A stretch of 40,510 bases of DNA, from the NCBI GenBank assembly GCA_007693395.1, contig REDS01000190.1, forward strand, positions 1 to 40,510, read 5' to 3'. The first letter of the stretch is position 1; the number at the start of each line of letters is the position of its first letter. Made by a program: the position numbers and the translations under genes. The notes under the pieces were generated by a model. That model saw nothing but the letters and a program-made list of their open reading frames with translations. It did no database searches and had not been told where the DNA came from. Source of the stretch: Balneolaceae bacterium (lineage in GTDB: Bacteria > Bacteroidota > Rhodothermia > Balneolales > Balneolaceae). This document shows, in pieces, positions 32,593 to 40,510 of the stretch.

Positions 32593-33012
32593 ATGTATCT
32601 CATTCTAACCTTACTCTCATTAATCATGATTAATCCTGCCGAAAACAGTGCTGCAGAAAGAGAACTTTTCATTGTACTAACATCAGCCGATCAGGAGACC
32701 CAGATGATGGCGATGGTTCTTGCTACACAAACTGCAAATCAAGAGGTACCGGTACGCATTTTACTGTGCAGTGATGCAGGTTATCTGGCGATTGAGGGTA
32801 CCGAATCAAGACAGTTTGAACCAGCAGGCAGATCACCAAAAGAGTTGCTGAACAGCCTCATGCAGAGAGGAGCAACTGTTGAAGTTTGCGGAATATTTCT
32901 GCCCAACCGAGAGCTTACCCAAAACGATCTTATTGAGGGGATTGGGGTGGCAAGCCCGCCTGAAGTTGCTGCATACATGATCAAAGATAGTGTGAGATAC
33001 TTCACGTTTTGA
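32593..33012 (+). CDS. DsrE/DsrF-like protein, probably exported
   Basis: A 139-residue protein of the DsrE/F-like sulfurtransferase fold. A hydrophobic N-terminus with small residues (MYLILTLLSL..., NSAAE near 17-22) suggests export. The core begins ELFIVLTSADQETQMMAMVLA, then VPVRILLCSDAG, then a strand ending in VEVCGIF. Cys99 is at the position of the conserved sulfur-carrying cysteine of DsrE/TusD proteins, and Cys59 is a second one. It lies 9 bp after gntR in the same orientation. Binding of sulfane sulfur is inferred. No other Dsr component is present. Confidence 0.78.
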   Translation: MYLILTLLSLIMINPAENSAAERELFIVLTSADQETQMMAMVLATQTANQEVPVRILLCSDAGYLAIEGTESRQFEPAGRSPKELLNSLMQRGATVEVCGIFLPNRELTQNDLIEGIGVASPPEVAAYMIKDSVRYFTF

Positions 33013-33165
33013 GGAAAATCCAGGGCTACTTTCAACGTAAGCAGAAGCAGAATTATGCTTACTTATCAGTTCTGTGCCTGTCTTCGCAGGTTTAAATTCA
33101 ATTGCCCTATCTGTAATAATACGCTATCTTAATCAGTTGAATTTATAACCCACAAAACCTTATTT
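33013..33165. other. Intergenic gap with weak hairpins
   Basis: The gap between the DsrE-like gene and yajC contains a 6-bp hairpin, GTAAGC (33037-33042) and GCTTAC (33057-33062), and a 4-bp one (CCTG/CAGG). Neither has a strong T-tract. They may end the gntR-dsrE transcript. No coding signal was seen. Confidence 0.3.
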
Positions 33166-33483
33166 ATGACATTTCTGACAACATTTTTCCTTATGGCTCC
33201 ACCCGATGGTGATGGCGGCGGTGCAATGATTAATCTGCTGTTTCTTGGAGCGATATTTTTTGTCTTTTACTTTTTCATCATTCGTCCGCAAACCAAACGC
33301 CAAAAAGAGATTCAGAAAAAAGTAAGCGAAATGAAAAAGGGTGATAAAGTGGTAACCGGTGGCGGAATGATCGGCATTGTGAATACTATTGATGAAGATT
33401 CCGTACTCCTTGAAATAGACAGCGGCGTTAAAGCCCGTTTTCAAAAAGGATCTATCACGGATGTGAATCCAGGGAAGAAATAA
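33166..33483 (+). CDS. yajC: Preprotein translocase subunit YajC
   Basis: A 105-residue single-helix protein of the SecDF-YajC complex, which assists Sec-dependent export. One membrane segment (about 22-42: NLLFLGAIFFVFYFFIIRPQ) is followed by the family signature RPQTKRQKEIQKKVSEMKKGDKVVTGGGMIGIV and a C-terminal beta domain ending KARFQKGSITDV. Length is typical. An alternative start at Met10 is possible but the longer form is preferred. secD and secF are not adjacent. It is followed by a 172-bp gap with an inverted repeat before ribBA. Confidence 0.95.
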   Translation: MTFLTTFFLMAPPDGDGGGAMINLLFLGAIFFVFYFFIIRPQTKRQKEIQKKVSEMKKGDKVVTGGGMIGIVNTIDEDSVLLEIDSGVKARFQKGSITDVNPGKK

Positions 33484-33516
33484 TTCAGTTGTACAATGAC
33501 AATCTGATTCAGCAGG

Positions 33517-33602
33517 AAATTCCAAATTCCATTATACAAACACCAAGTCGATATAGATCTGCATTATAGAGCCTTTGATATGGTGCTCTTAATTTGGAAT
33601 TT
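33517..33602. repeat. Inverted repeat between yajC and ribBA
   Basis: Perfect 12-bp arms AAATTCCAAATT (33517-33528) and AATTTGGAATTT (33591-33602) enclose 62 bp that hold a further hairpin (AGAGC/GCTCT near 33568-33588) and a CACC...GGTG pairing. A TTTT run follows on the plus strand. It could be the yajC terminator or a small palindromic mobile repeat. No FMN-riboswitch pattern is visible here. Confidence 0.6.
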
Positions 33603-33655
33603 TTTAGCCCGACATACATATTTATCCACTTAAGTTGCTCATAAAAACATAACCA

Positions 33656-34879
33656 ATGCCCAAGTTCTCCTTCAATACCATCCCAGAGGCCATCGAAGAT
33701 ATCTGTGCAGGTAAAATGATTATCGTGGTGGATGATGAGGATCGTGAGAATGAAGGAGACTTTCTGATGGCGGCTGAAAAGGTTACCCCCGAGGCCATCA
33801 ATACCATGGTTATTCATGGGCGCGGGCTGGTTTGTGTGCCGATTACCACGTCCCGTGCAAAGGAGCTTGAGCTCGATTATATGGTTACCGAAGGTGCCGA
33901 TCCTGACGAAGCCGCATTTACCATCTCGGTAGATCACAAACAACTTACCACAACCGGTATTTCTGCACCGGACAGGTCCAACACGATTCGGGAGCTGATA
34001 AACCCCGATGCCAAACCACTTGATTTTCGGCGTCCGGGGCATGTATTCCCGCTTACAGGCGTTGATGGCGGTGTTCTTCGCCGTGCAGGCCATACCGAAG
34101 CAGCTATTGATCTTGCACGGCTTGCAGGCTGTGCCCCTGCCGGCATCATCTGTGAAATCATGCATGATGACGGTGAAATGGCTCGCCTGCCTGAGCTAAT
34201 TAAGTTATCGAAAAAGCTCGATATGAAGCTCATCACAATTAAAGATCTTATCGCATATCGGATGAAGCATGAATCGCTCGTGAAAAATATCATGAGCGTA
34301 AACATGCCAACCATCTTTGGTGATTTCAAACTGCATGTATTTGAGGAAAAACTGACCGGCGAGCACCATCTTGCCTTTACAAAAGGAGAATTAACTGAAG
34401 ACGACCCTGTTTTGGTACGTGTACACTCATCCAATTTACTGGCCGATATTTTTGGCAGTAAACGGAGTGATAAAACAGGAATTCTGCAACAATGCCTCCA
34501 AATGATTGAAAAAGAGGGGAAAGGTGCTGTGATCTATATGGATCAGATGAGCAAAGAGTATAGTATTACCGATCAAATTATTGCGATTAAACTTCAGGAT
34601 GATGGACTCTCCAAAGATGAAATCCGTTCACGTTTAGGCGCAAAAATGGATTCCAGAGATTATGGAGTGGGGGCACAGATTCTGCACGCCCTCGGCATTC
34701 GCAAACTGCGTCTGCTCACAAATAATCCTGTGAAGCGAGTGGGCCTTAACAGTTTCGGACTCGACATGATAGAGGAGGTTTCCATACCACTCGATCACAT
34801 CGACACCGATCATCCAGAAGAAAAACTCGACAAACCCCTGCAGCGCGATGAGTTTTTGAAACGACTGATTTTGGAGTGA
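33656..34879 (+). CDS. ribB: 3,4-dihydroxy-2-butanone-4-phosphate synthase fused to a degenerate GTP cyclohydrolase II domain
   Basis: A 407-residue RibBA-like protein of riboflavin synthesis. The N-terminal RibB domain (1-205) is complete: DDEDRENEGDF (26-36), GISAPDRSNT (101-110), RPGHVFPL (126-133), RRAGHTEAA (142-150) and CEIMHDDGEMAR (166-177). It should convert ribulose 5-phosphate to dihydroxybutanone phosphate. The C-terminal half keeps the RibA fold (DYGVGAQIL, LRLLTNNPVKR) but the zinc cysteines of ECxxxD...RCDCG are replaced by Asn260, Ser271 and Lys273. The catalytic EGRGIG loop reads MSKEYS (298-303). GTP ring opening is therefore not expected, and a separate RibA must exist elsewhere. 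Similar RibBX forms are known in other lineages. Confidence 0.93.
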   Translation: MPKFSFNTIPEAIEDICAGKMIIVVDDEDRENEGDFLMAAEKVTPEAINTMVIHGRGLVCVPITTSRAKELELDYMVTEGADPDEAAFTISVDHKQLTTTGISAPDRSNTIRELINPDAKPLDFRRPGHVFPLTGVDGGVLRRAGHTEAAIDLARLAGCAPAGIICEIMHDDGEMARLPELIKLSKKLDMKLITIKDLIAYRMKHESLVKNIMSVNMPTIFGDFKLHVFEEKLTGEHHLAFTKGELTEDDPVLVRVHSSNLLADIFGSKRSDKTGILQQCLQMIEKEGKGAVIYMDQMSKEYSITDQIIAIKLQDDGLSKDEIRSRLGAKMDSRDYGVGAQILHALGIRKLRLLTNNPVKRVGLNSFGLDMIEEVSIPLDHIDTDHPEEKLDKPLQRDEFLKRLILE

Positions 34880-34882
34880 TTT

Positions 34883-34914
34883 CAAGGCGCAAGGTTCAAG
34901 GCCCAAGGCGCAGG
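34883..34914. repeat. Short degenerate direct repeats after ribB
   Basis: Four imperfect 7-8 bp units of the type AAGGCGC / AAGGTTC / AAGGCCC / AAGGCGC follow the ribB stop. Such runs are frequent in Bacteroidota intergenic DNA. No hairpin or gene is apparent. Confidence 0.5.
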
Positions 34915-34985
34915 GGAAAACTTCTAAACGTTTGTCTTTCTAAGGCCAACCTTCTCCATTAGGTATCCAGATTTGAAAAGTTTGC

Positions 34986-36986
34986 TTACTGCTGACCTAT
35001 TTTCGCCGCTTCATCGTACATACCGAGTCGATAGAGTGCTTCGCGTAAATACCTTCTCAGTTTTTCATTATCGGGATTGGCCATGTACTGCGGCTGCCAG
35101 CGCCGTACAAGTTCGTCAAGTTCTTCGGTTTGCCTGTATGCACTGATCAGCCCCTGGTATGCGCGGTCGCTATCCGGTTTAAGAGAGTGATAGCGGTGCC
35201 ACGCTTGCCGGGCTTCTCGCCAGTTCTCCTCTTTTTCGTGGATACGTGCCTGCAAAAGATGTGCCTCTGGCAGTTCCGGCATGCGGCTGATGGAACTTTC
35301 CAGATCTTTCAATGCAGCCTCATCATTACCAAAAAAAAACTTTTTCTTCGCTGAGAAGTAGAGAATCTCACCCTGATTCCCAAATTCTTCAACAAGATAT
35401 TTAACTGTACGTTCCGCATCTTGCACACTGCACTGTTCAAGCAGAAAATCGAATCCGCCAAATACCAAAGAACGCGTTGCCTGCAAGCGCTCTGGCCTGC
35501 GATCGATATCTCGTGATTTTTGCAATAATGCACCGGGTTGACCCATTTCCTGCGCAAGCTGTGCTCGCTGATGTTTGATTTCATTATACCCTGTGTGTAT
35601 TGCATCAACCTTTTGGGTGCAGGCTTTATCCAATTCATTTTTGGTTGCAAAGTATCGTGCAGATCCAAAAAGAGCCCGGGTGGGTACATTTTCCACCTGC
35701 AACATTTGAGAGTATAATGGCCATGCTTTTTCGATCCCAAATGCCTGTTCCTCAGCTTCGGCCCATAACAGTAAATCATCAGTCTGCTCCGTGATTTGGT
35801 AAAGTTTTTTCCATGTCTCAGCGGCATCTTCCCACAGTTCCAGGTCCATCTGAGCCCAACCAAGCCTGCGGTTCAAGGTTTTTGACTCCGGAATAATGGT
35901 AAGCCCTCTTTTATACTCTTCAATTGCACGCTCCGGATTCTCATGCAGCTCGAGCATCCTTCCCTTGTTTGTATATGCAATTTCGGTAAATTCATTGTAT
36001 TTAGCCAATGTGTCGAGTTTTGCGATTGCCTTTTCCCACTCATTCATCATTTCATGAAGTTCAGACAGCTCAAGTAAAATATTCGGGTCATTGGGTATCG
36101 CCTGCCTTTTTTTACGTATGATGTTGAGCTCTCCCTCTGAATGCCCCATTCGCCGGTTAATAGCTGCAAGTTCATCATACAGTTTTGGTTCATCTGGAAA
36201 TTTGTCCATCAGTTCATCCGCATATTTCTGTGCTTCTTCCGGTTGGCCATCAGCAAGGAGTGCCCGGAGCCTTGAAAGCCTGGGCGTTAAATTCTTAGGA
36301 TTTTCTTCGATCTCTTCATCAAGCAGTTCAATTATTTTTTCCGAACGCTGAAGCTGAGAAAGCAGTGCAAGCCTGAACTCTCTGGACTGTTCATGCTGCG
36401 GATTGATCATAAGCGCACGCTCAAGATGGTCGAGTGCATCTTCATACTGCTGTAGATTGTAGTGAGCAAGCGCCCGGTTATACCATCCTGCAATCTCATC
36501 AGGACGGTAGTTCGTTACCTTACGAAACCAACGTGCCGCTTCTGTAAACTGATTCCGGCTTGCTGCCTCTCTTCCTAAACTTTCAAATATCCTGCCAAGC
36601 CGTTCACCTGCCTGCTTGTGGAGCTCCGGGTCGGTTCGTTCGGAGAGTCTCTCAAGATCCCGGTACAATTCCAGGGCCTGGTTCATTGCCCCGGATTGTA
36701 CATACAACTCTGCCTTCATCTGTTTCAAGTAGAGATTTTCGGGATATGTTCTCAGACCCTCTTCCAATTTTGATTGAGCTTCAATTAGCTCTCCTTTCAT
36801 CAACCAGGCAGCCGTATAAAACCTGTAGTAGTCTGAACCGAGTTGATCCGCATCCGTCCGCTGCAAAAGTTCGATGGCAATACCCGGCTCCTCGATGGAG
36901 AGATGGTACTCAATGTCGGCTGCCGTTTGGGCGTAGCTTTCCATACAAGCCAGGATAAAAATCAGTAAGAAAAACGAATACTTCAT
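34986..36986 (-). CDS. Exported TPR-repeat protein
   Basis: A protein of about 666 residues made of tetratricopeptide-type helical repeats. The ATG at 36986 (M9 of the longest frame, which opens at 37010) gives a clean signal peptide, MKYSFFLLIFILACMESYAQ, so export to the periplasm is likely. Repeats are recognisable at about 35-70, 145-215 (FRKVTNYRPDEIAGWYNRALAHY then DALDHLERALMINPQHEQ), 300-390, and 540-640. No catalytic domain is seen. Such proteins act as scaffolds in envelope complexes. It lies between ribB (convergent) and the fibronectin type III genes on the same strand. Partner unknown. Confidence 0.85.
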   Translation of the reverse strand: MKYSFFLLIFILACMESYAQTAADIEYHLSIEEPGIAIELLQRTDADQLGSDYYRFYTAAWLMKGELIEAQSKLEEGLRTYPENLYLKQMKAELYVQSGAMNQALELYRDLERLSERTDPELHKQAGERLGRIFESLGREAASRNQFTEAARWFRKVTNYRPDEIAGWYNRALAHYNLQQYEDALDHLERALMINPQHEQSREFRLALLSQLQRSEKIIELLDEEIEENPKNLTPRLSRLRALLADGQPEEAQKYADELMDKFPDEPKLYDELAAINRRMGHSEGELNIIRKKRQAIPNDPNILLELSELHEMMNEWEKAIAKLDTLAKYNEFTEIAYTNKGRMLELHENPERAIEEYKRGLTIIPESKTLNRRLGWAQMDLELWEDAAETWKKLYQITEQTDDLLLWAEAEEQAFGIEKAWPLYSQMLQVENVPTRALFGSARYFATKNELDKACTQKVDAIHTGYNEIKHQRAQLAQEMGQPGALLQKSRDIDRRPERLQATRSLVFGGFDFLLEQCSVQDAERTVKYLVEEFGNQGEILYFSAKKKFFFGNDEAALKDLESSISRMPELPEAHLLQARIHEKEENWREARQAWHRYHSLKPDSDRAYQGLISAYRQTEELDELVRRWQPQYMANPDNEKLRRYLREALYRLGMYDEAAKIGQQ

Positions 36987-37284
36987 ACGGTTGAAATTTA
37001 CTGCCGTCATGTCAAGTATAAACTTTCGGTTGTGGTCCTTCCAGAGACATGGTCTTTCTGGTTCTATATCGGAATATTAAATAGTTCAGGAATCTTTTAG
37101 AAGATCACCATTTAGACACCAAAGAAGAAATACCGTGTTGGGTCAGACCTGACAGCATTCCCGGTGCTTTTCCGGGTTTCTGGCAGCGTCGGTACTTTGG
37201 GTGAAGATTTCCCACAAAATCCAACGCTGTCAGATCCAGTAGGTGCTGACAGGTTTTGACCGACATTTCATATTTGACTTAATA
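36987..37284. other. Intergenic gap dominated by a palindromic element
   Basis: A gap of about 300 bp between two minus-strand genes. Nearly half is the nested inverted repeat at 37141-37261. The remainder is AT-rich, with no ORF or recognisable promoter. Confidence 0.4.
37141..37261. repeat. Nested inverted-repeat element (REP/MITE-like)
   Basis: The outer arms GGTCAGACCTGACAGC (37141-37156) and GCTGACAGGTTTTGACC (37245-37261) are imperfect inverted copies. Inside, CTGGCAGCGTCGG (37180-37192) pairs with CCAACGCTGTCAG (37221-37233). A third hairpin, CCCGG/CCGGG (37160-37164, 37172-37176), lies within the left side. The 121-bp element is non-coding and has the form of a repetitive palindromic unit. 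Confidence 0.65.
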
Positions 37285-39288
37285 CTACTGCCGCAACCTC
37301 ACCGGTTGGCTTGGCATACTTACGTTTCCGAATTCATCGAATGCCCGGATGCGGTACCACAGGCGCTGATCCGATATTTCATCTTCCCAAACTTCGCTGC
37401 CTGCATCCACCTCGGCAACCAGTTCATATCCCGTCGTGGAAATTTCCGAACGGTAGATTCGATAACCGGCCAGATTCCCTGATCGTACACCAGCCCATCT
37501 CAATTCAACCACTCCATTACCTGAGGGAACCAGGTGTACATTTCGCACAATGGGCGGCCGGTTTCCGTCAGCCACTAAAATTTCCTGGGCCGGAGGGTTC
37601 AGGCTTACATTATCAAAGGAGTCTACAGCGGCCACTTCGTATCGGTAGGTGGCGCCGCGTTGTACATCGCGATCTATGTACCTAATCTGATGGCGAGGCA
37701 GCATTTTCTCAAATGAATCATCCTGCTGCTCACCGGTTCGGGTGATGCGATAGTTTACCACATCGCCCGAGAGCGACTGGCTCCAGACAAGCGAAACCTG
37801 GCGTCCGTTGGTTCTGGCTGTGAGCTGGCCCGGAGCATTAGGCAGCGTAAGGCCGGGAATTTGAAGATCTACATAAAGTGTGTCACTAATATTTTGAGAG
37901 CTATCGGCCACAGCAATTCCGTAATTATAGAATGCACCTTCAATAAATCCTTCACCTGCAATACCCAGGTCCGTAAAGCTGAAATCGATTAAATTATCAT
38001 GGTTAATTTGTGAATAACTGATCTCTGCACCCGGAACCTCTATCCGGCGAATAACAAGATACGTTAAGAGGTCAGGCGCCGGATCATCATCTTCCCAGGT
38101 AAGCTCAACGGTGTCGTTCGCTTCGTTATAGGTTGCAACCAGATTTTGAGGAGGTGATGGCGGAGTGCGATCCGGTACAAAAATGGATGTAAAATTGCTC
38201 CACTCTCCTTCGGTTCCCCACTCGTTCACGGCACTTACTCTATAAAAATAATACCTGCGGTCATCCGGTACGGTATCTCTGAAAAATGGATCGTCAACCG
38301 GCAGCGGTTCATCGGTGATTAAATCATAATTGGAATGGGAATCCACAGCCCTGTAAACAAGATACCCGGTAACTCTCGGGTCGGGGCTTTGAAACCAGCT
38401 TAAAGCTACATCATGATCTGTCTGAAACAATCCACGTACACCGCGGACCATGGGCGGCGGGGTGGGATCGATTGCTTGGACCACTGCATTCTCAGATGAT
38501 CGGGTAGACTGCCTGATGATATCTATCGCTTCAACCCAAAATGTGAGTTCAACTCCCGGCTCCGGCAGCGGAATACGATAGGTGAAGGAATCCTGGTTGG
38601 AGTCGCGTGCTACCGGATTGGCATGTGCATGGGATGGAGATTGTTCCCCTTCTCTTTGCATCAGTACCCGGAATGCAATTACATCATCGGGACGGTTACC
38701 GGTTTCACGGGGATAGTTCCAGCCTATCTCTATAAAGCCCTCATCCTGGTGTGCTGCTACATTTCGCGGCTCCTGTGGCGTTACTACCTCAAGAAGAGCT
38801 GTATGCTCCACCGGGTCACCAATTTCTGTACCACGGTCATTCACAATCTGTACCCGGTAGGTAACTTCACTGCCAATGGGCGCTTCCCTGTCGATAAAGC
38901 GGCGGCCAAGCAGATCGGCCACTTCGGGCCTGAACACGGTCAGGAAACGGTTCACCTCGCGGTTGGTACGCAGAGCAAAAAAAGTGCCCTGTGCATCATC
39001 CCTGTTTAAAAAAGTCTGAATCTCATCAAACAACTCCGGGCCAAGCTGCTGTTCCATATCAGCAGCTCTATTAACAGGCATAACGGGTTCATCTGTAAGA
39101 AGCTCAAACTCTGCACCTTCAATGCTGCGGTAAACCAGTACTCCATTACCAAGTGCCGGGGTTAAAAAATGATAGATGTAGGCGGCCTGCTCTTCCTCGT
39201 GAACGGCTACATACATGTCCGGCTGCTGGGCCATTGTTGGTAAAGCCATTAAAAATAAAAAGGGTAATAAATAGATCGTATTTTTCAT
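37285..39288 (-). CDS. Exported multi-fibronectin type III protein
   Basis: A protein of about 667 residues. Choosing the ATG at 39288 (M7 of the longest frame, which opens at 39306) places a signal peptide, MKNTIYLLPFLFLMALPTMAQ, at the N-terminus. After a unique region (about 20-160) come about five fibronectin type III-like modules, with repeated starts such as PQEPRNVAAHQDEGFIEIGW, PPPMVRGVRGLFQTDHDVAL and APGQLTARTNGRQVSLVW. The C-terminus ends in a module (VPSQPVRLRQ-type), with no T9SS sorting domain, so it probably stays periplasmic or is attached by another route. No enzyme domain is seen. The neighbouring partial gene also has FN3-like repeats. Confidence 0.82.
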   Translation of the reverse strand: MKNTIYLLPFLFLMALPTMAQQPDMYVAVHEEEQAAYIYHFLTPALGNGVLVYRSIEGAEFELLTDEPVMPVNRAADMEQQLGPELFDEIQTFLNRDDAQGTFFALRTNREVNRFLTVFRPEVADLLGRRFIDREAPIGSEVTYRVQIVNDRGTEIGDPVEHTALLEVVTPQEPRNVAAHQDEGFIEIGWNYPRETGNRPDDVIAFRVLMQREGEQSPSHAHANPVARDSNQDSFTYRIPLPEPGVELTFWVEAIDIIRQSTRSSENAVVQAIDPTPPPMVRGVRGLFQTDHDVALSWFQSPDPRVTGYLVYRAVDSHSNYDLITDEPLPVDDPFFRDTVPDDRRYYFYRVSAVNEWGTEGEWSNFTSIFVPDRTPPSPPQNLVATYNEANDTVELTWEDDDPAPDLLTYLVIRRIEVPGAEISYSQINHDNLIDFSFTDLGIAGEGFIEGAFYNYGIAVADSSQNISDTLYVDLQIPGLTLPNAPGQLTARTNGRQVSLVWSQSLSGDVVNYRITRTGEQQDDSFEKMLPRHQIRYIDRDVQRGATYRYEVAAVDSFDNVSLNPPAQEILVADGNRPPIVRNVHLVPSGNGVVELRWAGVRSGNLAGYRIYRSEISTTGYELVAEVDAGSEVWEDEISDQRLWYRIRAFDEFGNVSMPSQPVRLRQ

Positions 39289-39657
39289 GATTCTGGAGTT
39301 CGTCATTAAATAACCTGAGTTCGATTAATATGATAATTGGTTTATTGTTCAAAGCTATTAAAAGAGATTCCCCCTTTGAAGGGGGCAGAGGCTCGTAAGA
39401 GCCGAGGGGGATGACCCTCTGAGCATTGATTTGGCGCGGATTTTCGTTTTTAGATTCAAATTCACCACAAATCATCCCCCATACCCCCTTCAAAGGGGGA
39501 TACTCTTCAAAAAATTCTTATATCGAACTGACGTTAAATAAGATTCTTTAGTTCACAATTGCAATCAGCCTGATGGCTACCGGCCACTCTAGATTCATTT
39601 CTCCTTGTATTCGGTTTACCGCAGACTAACCACTTCAATTGTGATTTATATGTTGAA
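39289..39657. other. Gene-free stretch with inverted-repeat pair
   Basis: About 370 bp between the two fibronectin type III genes. It contains the GC-rich repeat pair at 39361-39506. The rest is AT-rich with no ORF of substance. Confidence 0.4.
39361..39506. repeat. Inverted pair of CCCCCTTTGAAGGGGG palindromes
   Basis: The left unit (39361-39414) and the right unit (39473-39506, reverse orientation) both contain CCCCCTTTGAAGGGGG, itself a palindrome, preceded by AAGAG and followed by GGGGGATGA. The left unit has an extra hairpin GGCTC/GAGCC. A spacer of about 58 bp lies between. The pattern is that of a REP-like element, with each unit able to fold alone or with the other. Confidence 0.7.
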
Positions 39658-40510
39658 TTAACTGCCAAGAACAATTCCTCCTCCATTATTCATACTGATC
39701 TGTTCTTCGAAGCTTGAACGTACTCCTGCGCCGGTCTCCACTTCAACTGTCAGGTTCAGATTGCCATGATTCAGCATCTGGTGAACTGGAATTTTTAAAA
39801 ACTCTACATCATCCAATCTCGGCAGGTATGGTAGCTGGTCTGCATATCGCTTTATGTTCTGGTATAGCGTACTGCCTCCGGCATCAGTAATAGTCAGCCT
39901 GACTGAACTGATCCCGGCATCAAACCCATTAATGCTGGCTACTTTTACGTTCATAAACTTGCGTTCTTCGCCCCTCATTTCCCTCTCAAACAATTCTTTC
40001 TCTATGGATGCAATTTCGGCTTTTCGCAGGTCAAACTTCACGCCTGCTATAGAAACAGTTTGAGAATAGGTACCATTACCCGAAACAGCCCTGACCTGAA
40101 GATCAAATGCAGAGCTTACCGGCAGCATTGGAATGCGGAAATATGGGGCAGAATTACCCAGCGTTGTCAGACTACTGTGAGTAAAATCAACTGCGGGAGA
40201 TGAACCGGATCCCTCAGGCCAGTCCCTTTGTGCCGAACCATCATGACTCCTATAGGTGTACTGATAACCTGCAATGCCGCTTTCCGGGTCGTTGGCCAGT
40301 TGCGGCAGAAATACCCTCAGCCCATTGTTGCGCGGCTGCACAGAAACGAGAGGTGCTGCCGGTGGTGTGGGATCGGGATGTAATATTTGATACGTCCTCA
40401 CATCAGAAATGAGCCCGGCATAGTTTTGTGCCCGTACGTGCATATACCAGGTCCCGAAAGAGGGAAGGTCAACATTTTCAAAGTAAAGTACATGTGCAGT
40501 TTCCACATTT
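39658..40510 (-). CDS. Fibronectin type III-like protein, C-terminal part (cut by window edge)
   Basis: The reading frame is open to the right edge of the window, so this is the last 282-plus residues of a larger protein whose start lies outside. It contains FN3-like segments (FGTWYMHVRAQNYAGLISDVRTYQI, PAAPLVSVQPRNNGLRVFLPQ, VSSAFDLQVRAVSGNGTYSQ) followed by a beta-rich domain (about 185-282) ending in SMNNGGGIVLGS. A GTG near 40506 should not be taken as the start. It is on the same strand as the complete FN3 gene, so the two may belong to one surface-protein locus. Confidence 0.75.
   Translation of the reverse strand, partial: NVETAHVLYFENVDLPSFGTWYMHVRAQNYAGLISDVRTYQILHPDPTPPAAPLVSVQPRNNGLRVFLPQLANDPESGIAGYQYTYRSHDGSAQRDWPEGSGSSPAVDFTHSSLTTLGNSAPYFRIPMLPVSSAFDLQVRAVSGNGTYSQTVSIAGVKFDLRKAEIASIEKELFEREMRGEERKFMNVKVASINGFDAGISSVRLTITDAGGSTLYQNIKRYADQLPYLPRLDDVEFLKIPVHQMLNHGNLNLTVEVETGAGVRSSFEEQISMNNGGGIVLGS

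Noticed and set aside
33484-33655. Possible FMN riboswitch before ribB
   Set aside because: No RFN-element consensus blocks could be found; the gap is taken up by the inverted repeat.
34883-34914. AAGGCGC-type repeats as a CRISPR-like array
   Set aside because: Units are 7-8 bp, contiguous and without spacers; no cas genes are present in the window.

Overview
The window looks like a chromosomal segment from a member of Bacteroidota, most likely of the Balneolaeota/Rhodothermia type. This is inferred from a secreted protein with a type IX secretion (T9SS) C-terminal sorting domain, a TonB-receptor-like barrel, a LolA/FtsK pairing and moderate GC. No 16S or marker gene is present to fix the taxon. 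About 35 protein genes, one intact tRNA and several repeats are present. There is no phage, CRISPR array or complete IS element.

Region 1 (1-5.9 kb, minus strand) is a tight operon: gcvT, a ComB-like phosphatase, ftsK, lolA and a flippase-like membrane protein. A divergent intergenic region with a perfect palindrome leads to mrp and a TlpA-like thioredoxin (6.2-7.9 kb). Region 2 (7.9-16.4 kb) carries a T9SS-exported metalloprotease-like protein, tspO, a fused chorismate mutase/prephenate dehydrogenase, a two-gene outer-membrane barrel operon, an alpha/beta hydrolase lipoprotein and another outer-membrane protein. Region 3 (16.5-17.2 kb) is a decayed tandem array: an intact tRNA-Val(UAC), a terminator and a small GIY-YIG gene, flanked on both sides by broken copies of the same parts. 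Region 4 (17.3-22.6 kb) holds a fadI/fadJ-type beta-oxidation pair, an NmrA-like protein and a methyltransferase.

Region 5 (22.6-33.0 kb) is a sulfur-handling island: type II sulfide:quinone oxidoreductase, two YeeE/YedE half-size sulfur transporters, a CstB-like persulfide dioxygenase-rhodanese fusion, SulP and SLC13 anion permeases, half of an MFS gene, a membrane-anchored rhodanese and a beta-carbonic anhydrase. Divergent to these lie a GntR/UTRA regulator and a DsrE-like protein. A near-identical 16-bp inverted repeat (ACTTGT-N4-ACAAGT) lies in the sqr-gntR intergenic region and over the -35 box of a good sigma70-type promoter in front of the YeeE genes. The likely model is a GntR-controlled regulon: SQR turns sulfide into persulfide, YeeE and rhodanese/DsrE proteins move sulfane sulfur, and the CstB-like enzyme oxidises persulfide, with sulfite, thiosulfate and sulfate as possible products and export cargo.

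Region 6 (33.1-40.5 kb) has yajC, a RibBA-type protein whose GTP cyclohydrolase II half has lost its zinc and catalytic residues, a TPR protein and two fibronectin type III proteins, the last cut by the window edge. Several nested inverted repeats of REP/MITE type lie in the gaps.
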